A stretch of 64,000 bases of DNA from Ashinkailepas kermadecensis (GCA_034440615.1 JAOTOM010004954.1:275501-339500), one strand, 5' to 3'; shown: positions 1 to 12,262, counted from the first letter of the stretch. The notes: generated by a model from the sequence alone, not told the origin. Numbers and translations are program-made.

Positions 1-90
1 CCTCAAATTCCAGGGGGCGTCGATCCCCAGTCTCACGGCAGGAGGGGCGACTACCCCCTCTGCCCCCCCTTTGGCGACGCCCCTGGTGCT
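1..90. repeat. Interspersed repeat end, family A
   Basis: A G/C-homopolymer-rich block ending in GGCGACGCCCCTGG. A second copy lies at 33091-33182 with the same internal words (CAGTCTCACGGCAGG, GGGGCGACT) in the same order and orientation. A looser relative (GTGGCGTCGCCACGAAATT) is at about 27100. It looks like the terminal part of a mobile element inserted just upstream of the tetraspanin exon. The element class is not identifiable from this piece. Confidence 0.6.
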
Positions 91-154
91 AATAATCACT
101 TCAGTCACTTGCTGAAAGATGTTTGCGCCCAGCTCTGTTTTCATCGTCTTACAG

Positions 155-775
155 GTGATTACGACCAGGACTGCTCCGTTCCTGGGTCGCACTTGGAGCT
201 ATGACAATACACCGTATGACCAGATGAACCAGGACATCAAACGCTATCACTTGCGCCTGCCGTCGCAAGTGCGCGACAGCGCGCTCTACTACTTCGAGAG
301 GACCCTGCACTGCTGCGGAGTCAACGGGCCGGCTGACTACACACTCACCAAGTCTAAAGCCTGCTTCAAAAATGAGCGCCCTCCGGGAAAGCCTGCCTCT
401 TCCAGCGGTAACGACACGGCCGGAAACAACACATTACGAATGTTGGTGCCTGTATTACGACCGGAGTCGCCCGGCGGCGGCGGCGGCGAAGGCGATAGTT
501 CTGAGCTTGGCCACCAGGCCCGCGCGGTCGCCGGAGTCCGTGGGGTGGCCGTGAACTCTGACTTCGGCGTTTCGTCTGGCCCGCCGTACCAGGATGGCTG
601 CCAGCAGCGTGTTTTGAACGTTTGGGAAGGTGCGAAGATTGCGTTCGACTCCACTGTATCGGCCATCTTCTGGACGATGCTGACGGTGGTGTTCACAACA
701 GCGTGGTGCGAGTTCTGGGGAGACGGACTACTGACGGGGCTCACCTCCAGCAGCAAGGACAGCGAGCACAAGTAA
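155..775 (+). CDS. Tetraspanin, last coding exon (large extracellular loop and TM4)
   Basis: The exon probably starts at 155 after a pyrimidine-rich acceptor (TTTTCATCGTCTTACAG) and ends at TAA 773-775. It encodes a tetraspanin large extracellular loop: the helical stretch DQMNQDIKRYH, an RDSALYYFERTLHCCGVNG segment carrying the diagnostic Cys-Cys-Gly motif, a later single Cys (ACFKN) and a PYQDGCQQ motif that fits the conserved cysteine before the last membrane helix. A hydrophobic segment (AIFWTMLTVVF) follows as TM4, then a short polar tail. Tetraspanins organise membrane protein complexes. Between the ACFKN and DGCQQ cysteines there are about 75 low-complexity residues rich in Gly, Ser and Pro, longer than usual. 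This may be a real loop insertion, or an unrecognised intron (GTAACG at about 410, CAG before GATGGC at about 592). TM1-TM3 are outside the window. An AATAAA at 1082-1087 could serve polyadenylation. Confidence 0.7.
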   Translation: MITTRTAPFLGRTWSYDNTPYDQMNQDIKRYHLRLPSQVRDSALYYFERTLHCCGVNGPADYTLTKSKACFKNERPPGKPASSSGNDTAGNNTLRMLVPVLRPESPGGGGGEGDSSELGHQARAVAGVRGVAVNSDFGVSSGPPYQDGCQQRVLNVWEGAKIAFDSTVSAIFWTMLTVVFTTAWCEFWGDGLLTGLTSSSKDSEHK

Positions 776-2500
776 GCTGTTGTCAGGCGTACGGATGGTC
801 CGGGCCAGCTCAAGTGTTCACCTGATACGCAACAGAATATACGCTGTACGGGTGGAGAAGTTTGAAAATTATTGGTGAGGTCGAATGTATGTAGGCAATG
901 AGTGCTGCTAATTTGGTTGGTGAGGCCCAACCCATAGGGTCCCATGTTAAGAGAGCAATAAGTTGGTGGGACCCAGGCAAAGATGGTAGGGCCCAGGCCC
1001 CACCAAAAGTATAGGAAACTTCACCCCTGGTTGCATCAAATGTTGACTTATCTCAAACGCCAGCGCACTGGACGTGAAGTGAATAAATGGAAGACAAAGA
1101 CAGAGTGAAATTAATCAGCAGGCAAGGTGTCTAACAAGGCTCTTTATCTTAGATTACAGTCTCATATTGTTTTCAACCAGTATGAGGCGCCAATGGGGGA
1201 GCTGAACGAGTGGGAGGAAGTGTTAAAATCGCAATAAAAACGAATCTCCGTGTATATCAGTTACTGTCCATAGACGCATTTCCTCGAACATTTATGCAGC
1301 CACACGCCTTCAAACAAATATGCAGAGCACAAGTGATTTCGAATGAGTTGCATTCATCAAATTGCATTATAAAAGGCGGAAAAACAAATATGTATCCATG
1401 GAATTGTTCTCGACAACAGGGGTATATACCAAACATTAACCCAACTGCCACTAAGCGGACTGCGAGTGCCAGCTTCGATGCATGGTAATTTGCCCGCGCG
1501 CGAGAAAGCCGCCACAACCTTCTTCCAACAAAGATCGAAAGTACCTCAGGAAAAATATGGTGACGAAAGTTGATTAAGCTCAAAGTTAAGAGTAGATCTG
1601 GCTCTCGGTGATAAAATTATAATTTGAAATGCTGCATAGAGCCGTGAACCGCTGTTGAAAGTTGCCCGTGAGCGGAACTGTCGCCCGAAACTGTTTCTTT
1701 TAGCAAATATTAACCAAAGATGTAAGCAAAGATTAGCTTTTCCGGTCTTCCCAGTCTCGGTGAAGGGTCCTTTATACCCCTCTCTAATTTCCAAACTAGG
1801 CGTTGCACGGACACGAAAGTGGCGTCATCGGAAAGCGCTCGACAAGTAGGGCCCGAAACCATCCCCATAAATTTGCCCTCCCCAAAGTGACGTCTATATG
1901 ATCACAACTGACATGTTTTTAGCTCTGGAAGTTTCATTTTGGTGAGATTTTAAAAACAAAAAATTGGTTGGAATAAGGAAAGGAAGGTGAGTTCAACCAA
2001 GGCCCTCCAATTTTTGTCCATTCAAAAATCTTCATTTCCATTTGTTTTGAAATTTTTGAATTTTGGAAAATTTGGAGTTTTTAATTTTCTGATTTTTTTA
2101 TAATTGATAAAGCAGACCGCGAAACGTTGTTTCAGGTCAACTTGCCCTCATTAAAATAGTTATCTTAGCCAGAATCTTCTATTTTGGCCCTAGGAGCAAG
2201 TGTGCAAAACTAATACGTCATCAAAAACGAACAATTAAAAAATAATTTTGCTGCGTTTTGCTGCGTGCCTAAACGTAAGCAAACGCTGAAAGTGTCTTTC
2301 AAATATCTGTATCCATTAAAGTGTGACGGCTGGTTGAACTTTTTGGAGGTGACCTCACTTGACCTTGAATAACTCGTTGACCGTAGATGACCTGACCTCA
2401 ACATTTTCACACAACATGAAAAAATTGATGCCGGAAAAGGTGTGCCAATTCTCGTCGCGTTGCCGCTCGCCGTTTTTTTCTTCACTTTCCATGAAGAACC
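776..2500. other. Non-coding, AT-rich stretch
   Basis: Downstream of the tetraspanin stop. It holds an AATAAA at 1082-1087 that could end that transcript. No recognisable gene or repeat was seen in the rest. Short ORFs here have no convincing protein character. Confidence 0.5.
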
Positions 2501-2503
2501 TTA

Positions 2504-2817
2504 GGGGGGGGGGGGGGCATAATGACCCCCCGAGACGGGCCGAACAACTATGATGAACCTTTCTACTAACGTGTTGGCATACCGATAGGGTACACATACC
2601 AACAATGGGGGTTAAGGGCGCTTTAATAAGAATATTGGGATAAAAATAGATCAAATGGAACTTAAAAGAGCGCATCTGACTTTAAGTGAAGACATTGGAA
2701 CACACCACGGTCTGACAAAGTTATTGCGGTTCCAAAACGTGATGGCCGAACAACTATGATAAACCTTTCCACTAACGTGTTGGCATACCGATAGGGTACA
2801 CATACCAACAATGGGGG
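2504..2817. repeat. Duplicated 73-bp segment next to a G14 run
   Basis: A run of 14 G occupies 2504-2517. Two near-identical copies of a 73-bp segment containing TTGGCATACCGATAGGGTAC follow at 2539-2611 and 2745-2817, in the same orientation and differing at only a few positions. The 130 bp between them are unique. This is a local direct duplication or two ends of an element. Confidence 0.7.
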
Positions 2818-3142
2818 ACACGCGCGACCACGCTTCTGCTAGCGCTGCGTCCGCTCGTTCATTCAGGTGACCTGTCACCTAGCAGTGGAGATGCGAACTA
2901 TAAGCATGCCATGTGGACGAATTGCAACCACAGTCGAGCGGCGCCAAGTCTTCAAAATGATCGTACAAATAAGAAGGAAGTATTGCATGTATAAGCTTCC
3001 CCTTGCTTCTCATAGCTTCATCGTTTCGGTATCAAAGACTGCCAGCTTTCTCCCGGAATCACTGCCGTTTGTGTTCATCAATTTCGTTCAGAGGTCTGCA
3101 TATTCTCAGATTCCCCCATGGCTTTAGCATCAGTGAACGGCA

Positions 3143-3254
3143 CACCGCGCCACCCACCGCGCTGCCCACCGTGCCGCCCACCGCGCCGCCCACCGCGCCG
3201 CCCACCGTGCCGCCCACCGTGCCGCCCACCGTGCCGTCCACCGTGCCGCCCACA
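3143..3254. repeat. 12-bp GC-rich minisatellite
   Basis: About nine units of a 12-mer of the type CCGTGCCGCCCA/CCGCGCCGCCCA. One frame reads Pro-Pro-Thr repeats, the reverse frame Gly-Gly-Thr-Val. No flanking coding evidence makes this a gene. Confidence 0.8.
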
Positions 3255-3912
3255 CGGCGCGGTGTGGTGGATTGTCGAATGAGACACATTGACCAAATAA
3301 ATATGCTAGCTAAAATGCCTCTGGAACTCCTTCAGAGTTTATCGCTTGCTTTGATGAACGCTTGTCTCATGAAGTGGCACACCTGGTATGCCTCGTCCAA
3401 TTTACCTAGAGATGAGATAACATCGCAACGGGCATCTTCTGAAGTGATGGCATTGCTGGTATGCTATAGATCGCAAGGGCAGTTGTGTTTAATTGCATTG
3501 TGTTGGGGTGATTGACCACTTCAACTGCTGTGTTTAATGGGGTGATTGTTCATAAGCAACTGTTCAATTTCAATTCAACCCCATGTTCAATTTCCCCCCC
3601 CCCCCCCAATATAAAATGGAAATGGGCATGCAGCGAAAAACATACAACTGCGGGCTGCGATCGGAGCGGGAGCGCCGATGGCCCCGCCGATGGGCCTGGA
3701 AATAGTGACGTCCATCCGTTTATTCAGGTGACCTGTCACTCAGGACGGATTCCAGGTGACTGACCACCACCGTTAATGTCGCGGCTATACCCTATAGTGT
3801 GGCCAGCGTATTGGTGTCCGGAGGCACTGCACCGACTGGCACCATCTGCGCTGCTGAGTACCCTGCCGCCATTGCTGACACCAGACCTGAAGCCGAGGCT
3901 TCCAATAATCTG

Positions 3913-4325
3913 TCAGCTGCGGTGGTCAGCTAGCACAGAGGAGCTTCCTCTGACAATAGTCTTCAACAGCTCACGGTCGTGTGGGGCATCTCCTGTTGTA
4001 CCCAGTTCGGAGCGCATGCGCAGGAGCAGCTGGAACGGCTGCTGGTCTCCGAGCTGCGGGCGGGGATCTAGGGCTTCCAGGAGGGCCGCTCGTGATTGCG
4101 TCAACCTACGCCTCAAGGCGTCAATAAGGGCCACGAACCTGGGCGTCTGAGCCTCGATAATATTCGCACCTGCGTGGTGATCGCCATAGAAAGGCTTGTC
4201 ACCAGCAGGCCGAACTTGGTGCTGTCTTCTTGGATTCCAGCCAACCGAAACGCACAGTCCGTCTGCGTCCGCCAGTGGTCTGTCTTCTCCGGAAGAAAGA
4301 GGAAACTGATAGCCTGCACTCGGCC
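3913..4325 (-). pseudogene. Gypsy-like LTR retrotransposon gag fragment, broken
   Basis: Two overlapping minus-strand frames together resemble the N-terminal gag region of arthropod Gypsy-class retroelements. One frame (about 4319-4150) has the LPEKTDHWRTQ and FRLAGIQEDSTKFG type motifs. The next frame (about 4165-3913) has the helical continuation with IDALRRRLTQSRAALLEAL and GDQQPFQLLLRMRSELG motifs. The frame switch between them is a disabling frameshift, and the second frame ends in a stop where family members continue. No protease, reverse transcriptase, integrase or LTRs were seen nearby, so this is a decayed fragment. The gag assignment rests on remembered family motifs, not a search. 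Confidence 0.6.
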
Positions 4326-4357
4326 AGCTGCTGGTTTGCAAATGCATGAGTCAGGAG

Positions 4358-4475
4358 CAGATACAAGTGGGAGGGAACTGGGGGCATATGCCTCCCTCCC
4401 GTGGAAGGTGGCCGCTCCTCCAGCCGGGAAAAGGCGTCCATCTGAGAAGGCTCGAGTGAACCCCTATATTTTTTT
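4358..4475. repeat. Family B repeat fragment
   Basis: Contains GGGGGCATATGCCTCC and a GGAAAAGGCGTC segment shared with the tandem family B units just downstream (4600-4990). It is separated from them by about 120 bp that contain further weak matches. Confidence 0.45.
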
Positions 4476-4599
4476 TTAGTCAGGAGCCCCATCCCCCGAG
4501 GGAAAAAGGTGCTTCTTCAGTGTGCCCGAATTGACTCCCCTCTAATTTTTCTGACAGAGGCTCCCCTCGGAAGGAAAAGACACTCCTCCAGGCAGGAGC

Positions 4600-4990
4600 G
4601 GGATCAGAAATTTTCATGAGGGGAACTTTGTCTCTGGGAGGGGGGGGGGCTCTAGCTAAACAAAATGAGCAGTGGGGTGCACTCTGGCCTTCCCGGAGGG
4701 GCGCCTTTACCTTCCAGGGTGCACCTCTGACAGAAAAAAAAATTGACGGGTTTCACTCAAACTCACTGAATGGGGGCCTTTTCATTCCATGGAGCGCCTC
4801 TGGCTGAATAATTCGAGGGATATGTACTCGAGCACACCGAAAGGACGCCTTTTACTTTGAGAGGGGCACCTCTGGCTAAAAAATTCGATGGGCATGCACT
4901 CGAGCTTTCCCAGAGTGGAACATTTTCCCGGCCGAAGGGGCGCCAATTTCCATGGGGGCATATGCCTTCAGTGCCACCCCTGTATCCGCC
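4600..4990. repeat. Family B: about five tandem 75-80 bp units
   Basis: Diverged units share a core of the type GGGGCGCCTTT, then a purine-rich stretch, then GCACCTCTGGCTAAA, then TGCACTCGAG. Units begin near 4600, 4690, 4770, 4845 and 4930. Related fragments are found at 16296-16376 and 52320-52580, so this is a dispersed family as well as a local array. Confidence 0.65.
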
Positions 4991-5109
4991 CCTGCCTCCA
5001 AATACTTTTGTAGTGGCGCTCCTCCGAAGAAATTGCGTCCGTACAGACAAGTGCCCCCATGACAATTCCTGAATCCGCCCATGGCAGAAGTCCCCGTCGC
5101 TGGTAAGGC

Positions 5110-7140
5110 CACCGCGCTGTAAATGTTAAAATGTTGAGCTTTGAAAATGACTTTTCTTGTACATCCTCGTCCTTTTCCAGGGGCTACAACATGGTGTATG
5201 TCACATCACCCGATGCCCAATCTTATAATGGAGAATAATTATTTTCCGATATAATTTTGTCTACATGTGTGATGAATACCATTGTTGTATATTATCCGTG
5301 ACTTGTACTATAGCTACTACTTTGCCAAATTCGTAGGCACGTACCTACTTGGGGAGTGGCTACGCATACGCATTTTACCATATAAGACATATAGGGCATA
5401 TAAAACGGAGAAACACCAGAAATGGATACTTCTTAGGACAACTATAGAGAACCGCAAAATAGTACAGAAGCAGCAAAATATTGCACATGCAGTGCACTTA
5501 GTATACGACAAATTAGAGCCATCTTCATTCCGTGCCATCAGCGAATCAGACAGCCAAACAGAGAGTGGCGCACATTTGATGCCTACCTGCTGTAATTCCG
5601 GTCCGGTCTTCTCGTTCGCAGAAACCACGCTTGCTCGCATGTGGTCAGGTTTTGTTCCCAGCATTGTTTTTTCCCCATGCCCATGTGTACCGGTTTCTTT
5701 TCCTAATCTCACACCCACCCTGTGCAGTCTCACACCCTCAGTACGACTTCAAGATTGATAGTCCGCGTAGCAAGTGTGCGTCTGTGATAATACAGGCAGC
5801 AAGTATGCAGCTGCAAAGTTTTCGTTTGACGTTGGTAACGAGGGGCCCAATTCCATATCGACAAAACATTCGTTCTGCTACTTCAGCTTAGAAACGCTAC
5901 GAGACATAGATCGAGATCCCTTTTACATCGCTCATGACGGCTGCTTTATTCCACCCCATGCATACCCTTACTAGTAGGGCACTGGTACTGGTAACGGGAT
6001 TTGAGGTTACAGTGGTGTAATATGATCGGTTACAGGGGTGTGATATGGCCACACACATGCATTTGTTCATCTTGGTGTTGCAGCCTGGCTGTTGGTGGGA
6101 GACCGCGGCAGATGGCAAATGACGGTAGCGTTCCTAAATTCTAGTTGTGTGTTATGTGCCATTAGATTGATGTGCAGATGCGTTGTATTATTTGCTTCAT
6201 CAGGGAATTTTTCAACAGCCATCACACCTTCATATTTTCATGACAAGGCACTAGAATGTGAAGGTCAGAAAGTGCCTGATTTGATTTAGATTGTCAGATA
6301 TCGTCATACTTAGCAGGTATTATTCCACAGACGTTTCTCAGGCAGCGTTCACCTTGCGTGTTTACACTGGCTGTTCAGGAGTTAGCGAGCGTTGCGAGCG
6401 AGCGCAGTGATACAAATGCTAAAGCCCACTTAGTCTTCCTTCTTGAATTTTGAGGATATCTAAAACTCGGCCTCTTTTCAGATGATATTGGTATTAGATG
6501 AACTAACGTGAAAACGGTGTGTTAGGTAGACTTAACTGGCAACTGCACTTGATAAGGATTAAATATTGTCATTAATTTCACCATCCATAAAAAACACAAA
6601 TATCACCATAAATCGATTAAAAAGCTACAAAAACTAACTCAACATTTTATATTGAATGTCTGAACGCAGTCCGCTTCACTATCTTAGTCTGTGTAATGCT
6701 TGTTTGGAATGACCACACATGCATGATTCCGAGCCCTGATTCCCAACGTGGATGTATTTCTGTGTGTCTTGCCCACAAATATTAATATTAATAATATATA
6801 AATAGTTTGCCATCACACATGTGTGTGGGTGGGCTCGTAGATTGTAAGGTAGCTTTGCTCGTTGATAAATGAGCAACGGAGGAAACGTGACTAATGAACT
6901 CTTGCGCACAGATAGAACGGAACATTACAAAAATTGCATTCGCTGTTCTTTTGTCGCGCTTTCAATTGAGACGGACAATTTTCTACCCCTTAAATGATAA
7001 TCTGGTGTTCTAGACGTACCGTCATATTTGTATCTTTATCTTGAGCATCACATCAATTGCGAATTCTTCCTGTCACAGATTATGTGGGCTAAATCTAGCA
7101 TGCAAACATAATTGAGGACAGGGTCGAATAACACGCGCTC
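5110..7140. other. Unassigned AT-rich DNA
   Basis: No repeat array, RNA gene or recognisable protein domain was found. The longest ORF (5282-5758, 158 codons) is rich in Tyr and Arg at its start and low complexity later, with no known motif, and is not supported as a gene. Confidence 0.4.
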
Positions 7141-7571
7141 CGGAGGGCCTGTCACATGCCGCGCATAGGAGGGGGTGGGGGAGTCGGCCCCTGACCTTAA
7201 GATTTCGGAAACTACTGAAGCTATAAGAACAAAATTTGGGGAGTTGATAACGGATGTTGTGAACTCACTTCAGTAAAAATGTTATGGGCCTAGATTAACG
7301 CCTTCGTGGCTAAATGAGGTAGTTCGGCTGCCACACCGCGCGGTCGTTACCGCACCGAAGAAGCATTTGTGACCTTAAACGCCCAGCAGCAGCCGCTCGG
7401 TCGGTCGATTTGGCATCCCCGCAGTTCCTATATTTCCTAACGGATTTCGATTTTGTTCCAATGATGCGCTCATCGATTTTTAACAAAGTAACGAGATTGC
7501 ACTACAACGTCGCCGCCCTTTTATGAGATAACGCCAAGAAACAGGAGAAGAGGGCGGATTACCCCCCACAT

Positions 7572-7595
7572 CCACCCCCACCCCGGTGGGGGTGG
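7572..7595. repeat. GC hairpin beside a long G run
   Basis: An 11-bp perfect inverted repeat (CCACCCCCACC / GGTGGGGGTGG) with a 2-nt centre, followed directly by an uninterrupted G run to about 7610. It could form a cruciform or a G-quadruplex. It is probably a piece of a GC-rich mobile element. Confidence 0.7.
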
Positions 7596-7619
7596 GGGGG
7601 GGGGGGGGGGTAAGCAGTC

Positions 7620-8700
7620 CCGTGTACCTACGTCAATCCTGTAGCATTCCCCCCAATAATTTTAATAACACAATACCTATGAAGCAACTCCTTAGGTTAG
7701 CATCGGTCCAGTCAAATGGGCAGTGACGTATCAAACCATCCAAAAACAAGCCAACGTTTTCAGGCCAAGGTTACTTCACCCAGTGGGGGGGGATCTGACC
7801 AATCAATTTTGTTGATCAGTGGAAAAGGCATCTTGCCAAATCAATTCAACTTTGGTAGAAACCTGTTGCTGTCAGATGTAAACATTTTGGAAACGCATGC
7901 AGTGTGGAAAGCGCATTGCCCCATCGGGGGCGCTGCGGAATTTGGATGGAGGAGAGCATGACCTTCTTTGCGTTCGTTCTTTCCATAATCTGAGCAGTTT
8001 CAGAAAAATTAGGGTTCTATGTAGAGAGGGGCCTGTCCAGATTGCCACCCCCTGGACCGCTCCAAGCTCTGGGCCCCCTGTCAGCTCTATGCTACTGAAT
8101 GACCGTGCCAGGATTGTTCGGGTTTGTGTTTGTGGCCATGGGTTTACACCCATGGCTGCAGAACCGCTCCCCAGAACGGCTAGCAGGTTCTGGGGAGACA
8201 TATACCCTCCCCAGCTTTGGAAAAACCTAATTTGTTCCCTCTACTTTAGGGGCTTGTTTCCGTTAGTTATTAGGAAATGATTGGATTATCTCAGATGTCC
8301 TTATGTTATTTATCTTAAAATTTCGTTTTCATTTTCCCTATTCGTTATTAAAGTGCGCTGACTGAACACTCCTTTGATAATGCACTTGGTTTGACTTACA
8401 AGCCAATAGTTAAAGTACTGCTTTACAGGTCGTGCACCCTTTGCACGTTAGGGCCTCGGAAAGATCAGTTTGTAAGCAAAATTTAAGCGTATTTGGCACA
8501 AACATGATTGTTGGCACTCCACCCATCGATTTTAATCACTGTTCAGTGTTCCTTGCTTGGATGCGAACAGGATGTGTGCGTCACTTCGGCATTTTCCCGT
8601 ATAATATGTGTAACTATGTGTTTTGTGCAATCAGAATATGTTAGCTACACATGTGAAGCTAGCATATATGAATTATTCACTCATATTACGAATCATCATA
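7620..8700. other. Unassigned DNA
   Basis: Single-copy-looking sequence between the G run and the 12-bp satellite. Nothing recognisable was seen apart from short fortuitous ORFs. Confidence 0.4.
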
Positions 8701-8706
8701 TTTTCA

Positions 8707-9476
8707 TATATGTCATATCATATCATATCATATCTCATATCATATATCATATCATATATCATATCATATATCATATCTCATATCATATATCATATCATAT
8801 ATCATATCATATATCATATCTCATATCATATATCATATCATATCTCATATCATATCTCATATCATATCTCATATCATATCTCATATCGTATCTCATGTCG
8901 TATCTCATATCATATCTCATAGCATATCTCATATCATATCTCATATATCTCATATCATATCATATCTCATATCATATCACATCTCATATCATATCTCATA
9001 TCATATCATATCATATCATATCTCATATCATATCTCATATCATATCTCATATCATATCTCATATCATATCTCATATCATATCTCATATCATATCTCATAT
9101 CATATCTCATATCAAATCTCATATCATATCTCATATCATATCTCATATCATATCTCATATCATATCTCATATCAAATCTCATATCATATCTCATATCATA
9201 TCTCATATCATATCTCATATCATATCTCACATCATATCTCATATCATATCTCATATATATCATATCATATCTCATATCATATCTCATATCATATCTCATA
9301 TCATATCTCATATCATATCTCATATCATATCATATCTCATATCATATCTCATATCATATCTCATATCATATCTCATATCATATCTCATATCATATCTCAT
9401 ATCATATCTCATATCATATCTCATATCATATCTCATACCATATTTCATATCATATCTCATATCATATCTCATGTTA
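8707..9476. repeat. 12-bp satellite (TCATATCATATC)n, about 770 bp
   Basis: Nearly uninterrupted alternation of ATATC and ATCTC words giving a dominant 12-bp period. Plain ATATC steps are at the start and near 9000, and a few single-base variants (CAAATC at 9113 and 9173) are spaced 60 bp apart, showing duplication of five-unit blocks. The long ORFs on both strands (Ser-Tyr-His-Ile or Met-Arg-Tyr-Asp repeats) are artefacts of the period being divisible by 3. Confidence 0.95.
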
Positions 9477-9706
9477 TATCTTCACTCATATTATGAAGTA
9501 ATCTTGCCAGGTGTGGGGCTTTGCAAAAATTAGTCATGGGGCTCATGGAATTGCTATGACATTTTCTCCAGTCAACACCCAAAGGCTCCATGCTAATGCA
9601 CCAAATGAGGGACTTCGTCCTTTTGAAAATTCGTCGTTGAATCCGCCCTTGTGTTTGAAACTCTTTATTCCAGGGAGGGTTGATCGACAGGGAGGAGTTG
9701 GGAGTT

Positions 9707-10101
9707 GGGAGGAGTTTGTAATTGTTGAGTGTGTTGTGCAATATTGCATTATTGCATTAGCAAGTGAGTCTCTTATTAAGTCTAAACGCTTTATAACTTT
9801 ACATAGGGTGTACCTAGCAGTGGATTCAGCACCTTCCTTTGGGATGTGATACTGATGAGATTGTCTATGGTAGCACAATGGGTATGATGGGAGGAGTTTG
9901 TAATTGTTGAGTGTATTATGCAATAGCAAGTGAGTTTCTTATTAAGTCTGAACGCTTTATGAATTTGTGTGGGGTGTGCCTAGCAGTGGATTCGGCACCT
10001 TCCTTCGGGATGTGATGCTGATGAGATTGTCTATGGTGGCACGATGGGTATGATGGGAGGAGCTTGTGATTGTTGAGGGTGTTATGCGGTAGCAAGTGAG
10101 T
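9707..10101. repeat. Tandem duplication of about 170-180 bp (2.3 copies)
   Basis: Copies start at 9707, 9889 and 10055, each with GGGAGGAGTTTGTAATTGTT or a close variant. The first two continue through CCTAGCAGTGGATTC and GATGAGATTGTCTATGGT. The third stops after about 47 bp. Divergence is moderate, so the duplication is not very recent. Confidence 0.85.
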
Positions 10102-12080
10102 GGTGCTAGATAGGCTGGGATATATAGCTTCCTAGGAACTTGGGATAAGGGATTGATTGGGGTGAGAGTATGTACATTTCTAGTACCTTTTCTAGATAGG
10201 CTTAACCAAGATGGGCCCCGGTGGCTCTTATTAAGCCTTAATATTTTATGACTTTTATGACTTTTTTATGAAAAAATGTGTCATCTCCCCCTAGTGTTAA
10301 AGGTGAAGTTACACCTATGTATGCAGCAATCATCCATTCAGAGCATATTTTGCTTTACTTATTGCATTAATCGAATTGTATTTGCAGTGCACCGCCCTTC
10401 GCAGGAAGAATGCCTCGGTATTTATCCGCATGTCAGGTGGGATCGAACCGAACAGATCAAAGGCCTTATTCCTCAGTAGCATGAACCATTTGCCCGATGT
10501 ATCAGGAACTAGAAACATTGGTGCATAGTCTAATCAAAGCCTAACCAAACCAAATCATTTGACGATTCCTTTGACATGTAGGTTTACATGATCAGTGCAC
10601 TAAATACATATTTGAAACACTTACAGCCAAACAAGATGGAAGTTGAATTGGTTTCGTCTGTAAGGCTGCGTTCGTTAGATTGCTTCACCAGCTCCTTCAC
10701 TCCGTCGGAATTAAAATCCGCCATCTGACTCACCTTCCATAAATAATCTGACCCATGGGCTTCATTTTAATATGACACATAGCAGTAAGCGTGTGAAGCT
10801 GCATTGTGTTATATTCATAAGCATCAAACATCAAGAAGCAGCACACTGACATGATCACAGACAACGCACCAATAGTACGATGTACACTTGCAGCGAACAC
10901 CTATCAAAGGAGGGATGAGATATGCAATGGCCAGGTTGTAGCACAGTGTCATGGTTAAGTCGTAGGGATGAAATCAGGGAGCGATGTTATCAATTATCGT
11001 CACCAAGTCTCAGATAAGCGTAGCTGTCAGTTGCTTAGGAGGAACAGTAGCAAAACGTGGGGAGTGAAGTGATGAGATGCAACGATTGGAGATACAATGC
11101 ACCACAAAAATGTGAGTATGGAAGAAAATTCACTCCAGTAAGTTTCATACTGTGCTTCCATTGACCCAATCACAACTCATAAAAGCATCTATCTGACTTG
11201 GGCTATTTGACAGCGCCTGTGGTACGACCGCATCATGGCGCAACACGCAATTAGCTCTCGCATGTCACGCATTCTGCACACACACACTTCCATCAGTGCA
11301 GATACCGCCAAAATAGCTCCCAAACACATCATATGGCGTTGCAATTATCAAGCTCAATAAAATTCACATGAACACTCACGCCTCCTCGTAAGTGTATATG
11401 CAGCTCACACTGGACCTTATTCGAGGCGGGCAAATTCTTACGCTGTGTTGGTGTCCGGCTGTCCTTCAGGTCCTGCTTGTTTTCGGTTCCCGGTTAATGT
11501 CGTTGTTTGCCTTGTCCGAAACAGGAGCCGGCCTCGGTCCAACATAAATCGTGCTTAGCTCAAGCACATCGCCTTGCCTATTATGCACTTCGTTAAGAAG
11601 GGTATGCCAGCCTAGATATAATTCAATCCTGCATCTTATCGTCTGGCCCGGTGAAGGTAAGCGTCTCGGGAAAATGAATGGATTTAATGCAACATAGCTT
11701 AGGTTTGAATATAACTGTCGTGAAACAAATCGATCTCCTGCGGAACGCAGCGCCGACAAGCGAGTCACAAGCATAGCCGTCACGTCTCAGGCGCGTCACA
11801 GTCGGAGCCTCCACGTCACTGGCGGAACCACCACGCCACAGGCTCAGTCACTGGACACAGAGACAGCGGGCGGAGTGTTCACACCACAGGAGAGGCAGGT
11901 GCAGATGACGTGGCCGGCCGCACAGCTACACCGGCAGTCGCTGCCTTCTTCTGGTGTGCTGCGACGAAGGAGGACGGCTTCTTCTGCGCTCAGCTTGGCT
12001 TCCTATCAAGGCAGGGCAGCCGTTAGCGACACACCGATAGTGGAACCGTCAGGGGTGAAAAGACTCCAGAAAGCGGGGAG
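10102..12080. other. Unassigned DNA
   Basis: No recognisable gene. Around 11800-12000 composition becomes GC-richer just before the 30-bp repeat. An open frame at 11875-12240 runs into that repeat but has no known domain. Confidence 0.4.
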
Positions 12081-12262
12081 CAGGCCGACATGGAGTGCCG
12101 TCAGTAAGAGCAGGCCGACTTGGAATGCCCTCAACAACAGGGCGACATGGGATGACGTCTGTAGGAGCAGGGCGACATGGGATGTCGTCAGTAAAACCAG
12201 GGTGACATTGAATGCCATCAGCAAGAGCAGGCTGACATAGGATGCCGTCAGTAGGAGCAAAT
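12081..12262. repeat. 30-bp minisatellite, about six units
   Basis: Diverged 30-bp units of the type GCAGGCCGACATGGAATGCC followed by GTCAGTAAGA. Because 30 is a multiple of 3, one plus-strand frame reads a 10-residue repeat (SRPTWNAVSK type). There is no other evidence that it is translated. Confidence 0.8.

Noticed and set aside
8508..9533. 341-codon ORF rich in Ser-Tyr-His-Ile
   Set aside because: Almost entirely the 12-bp satellite.
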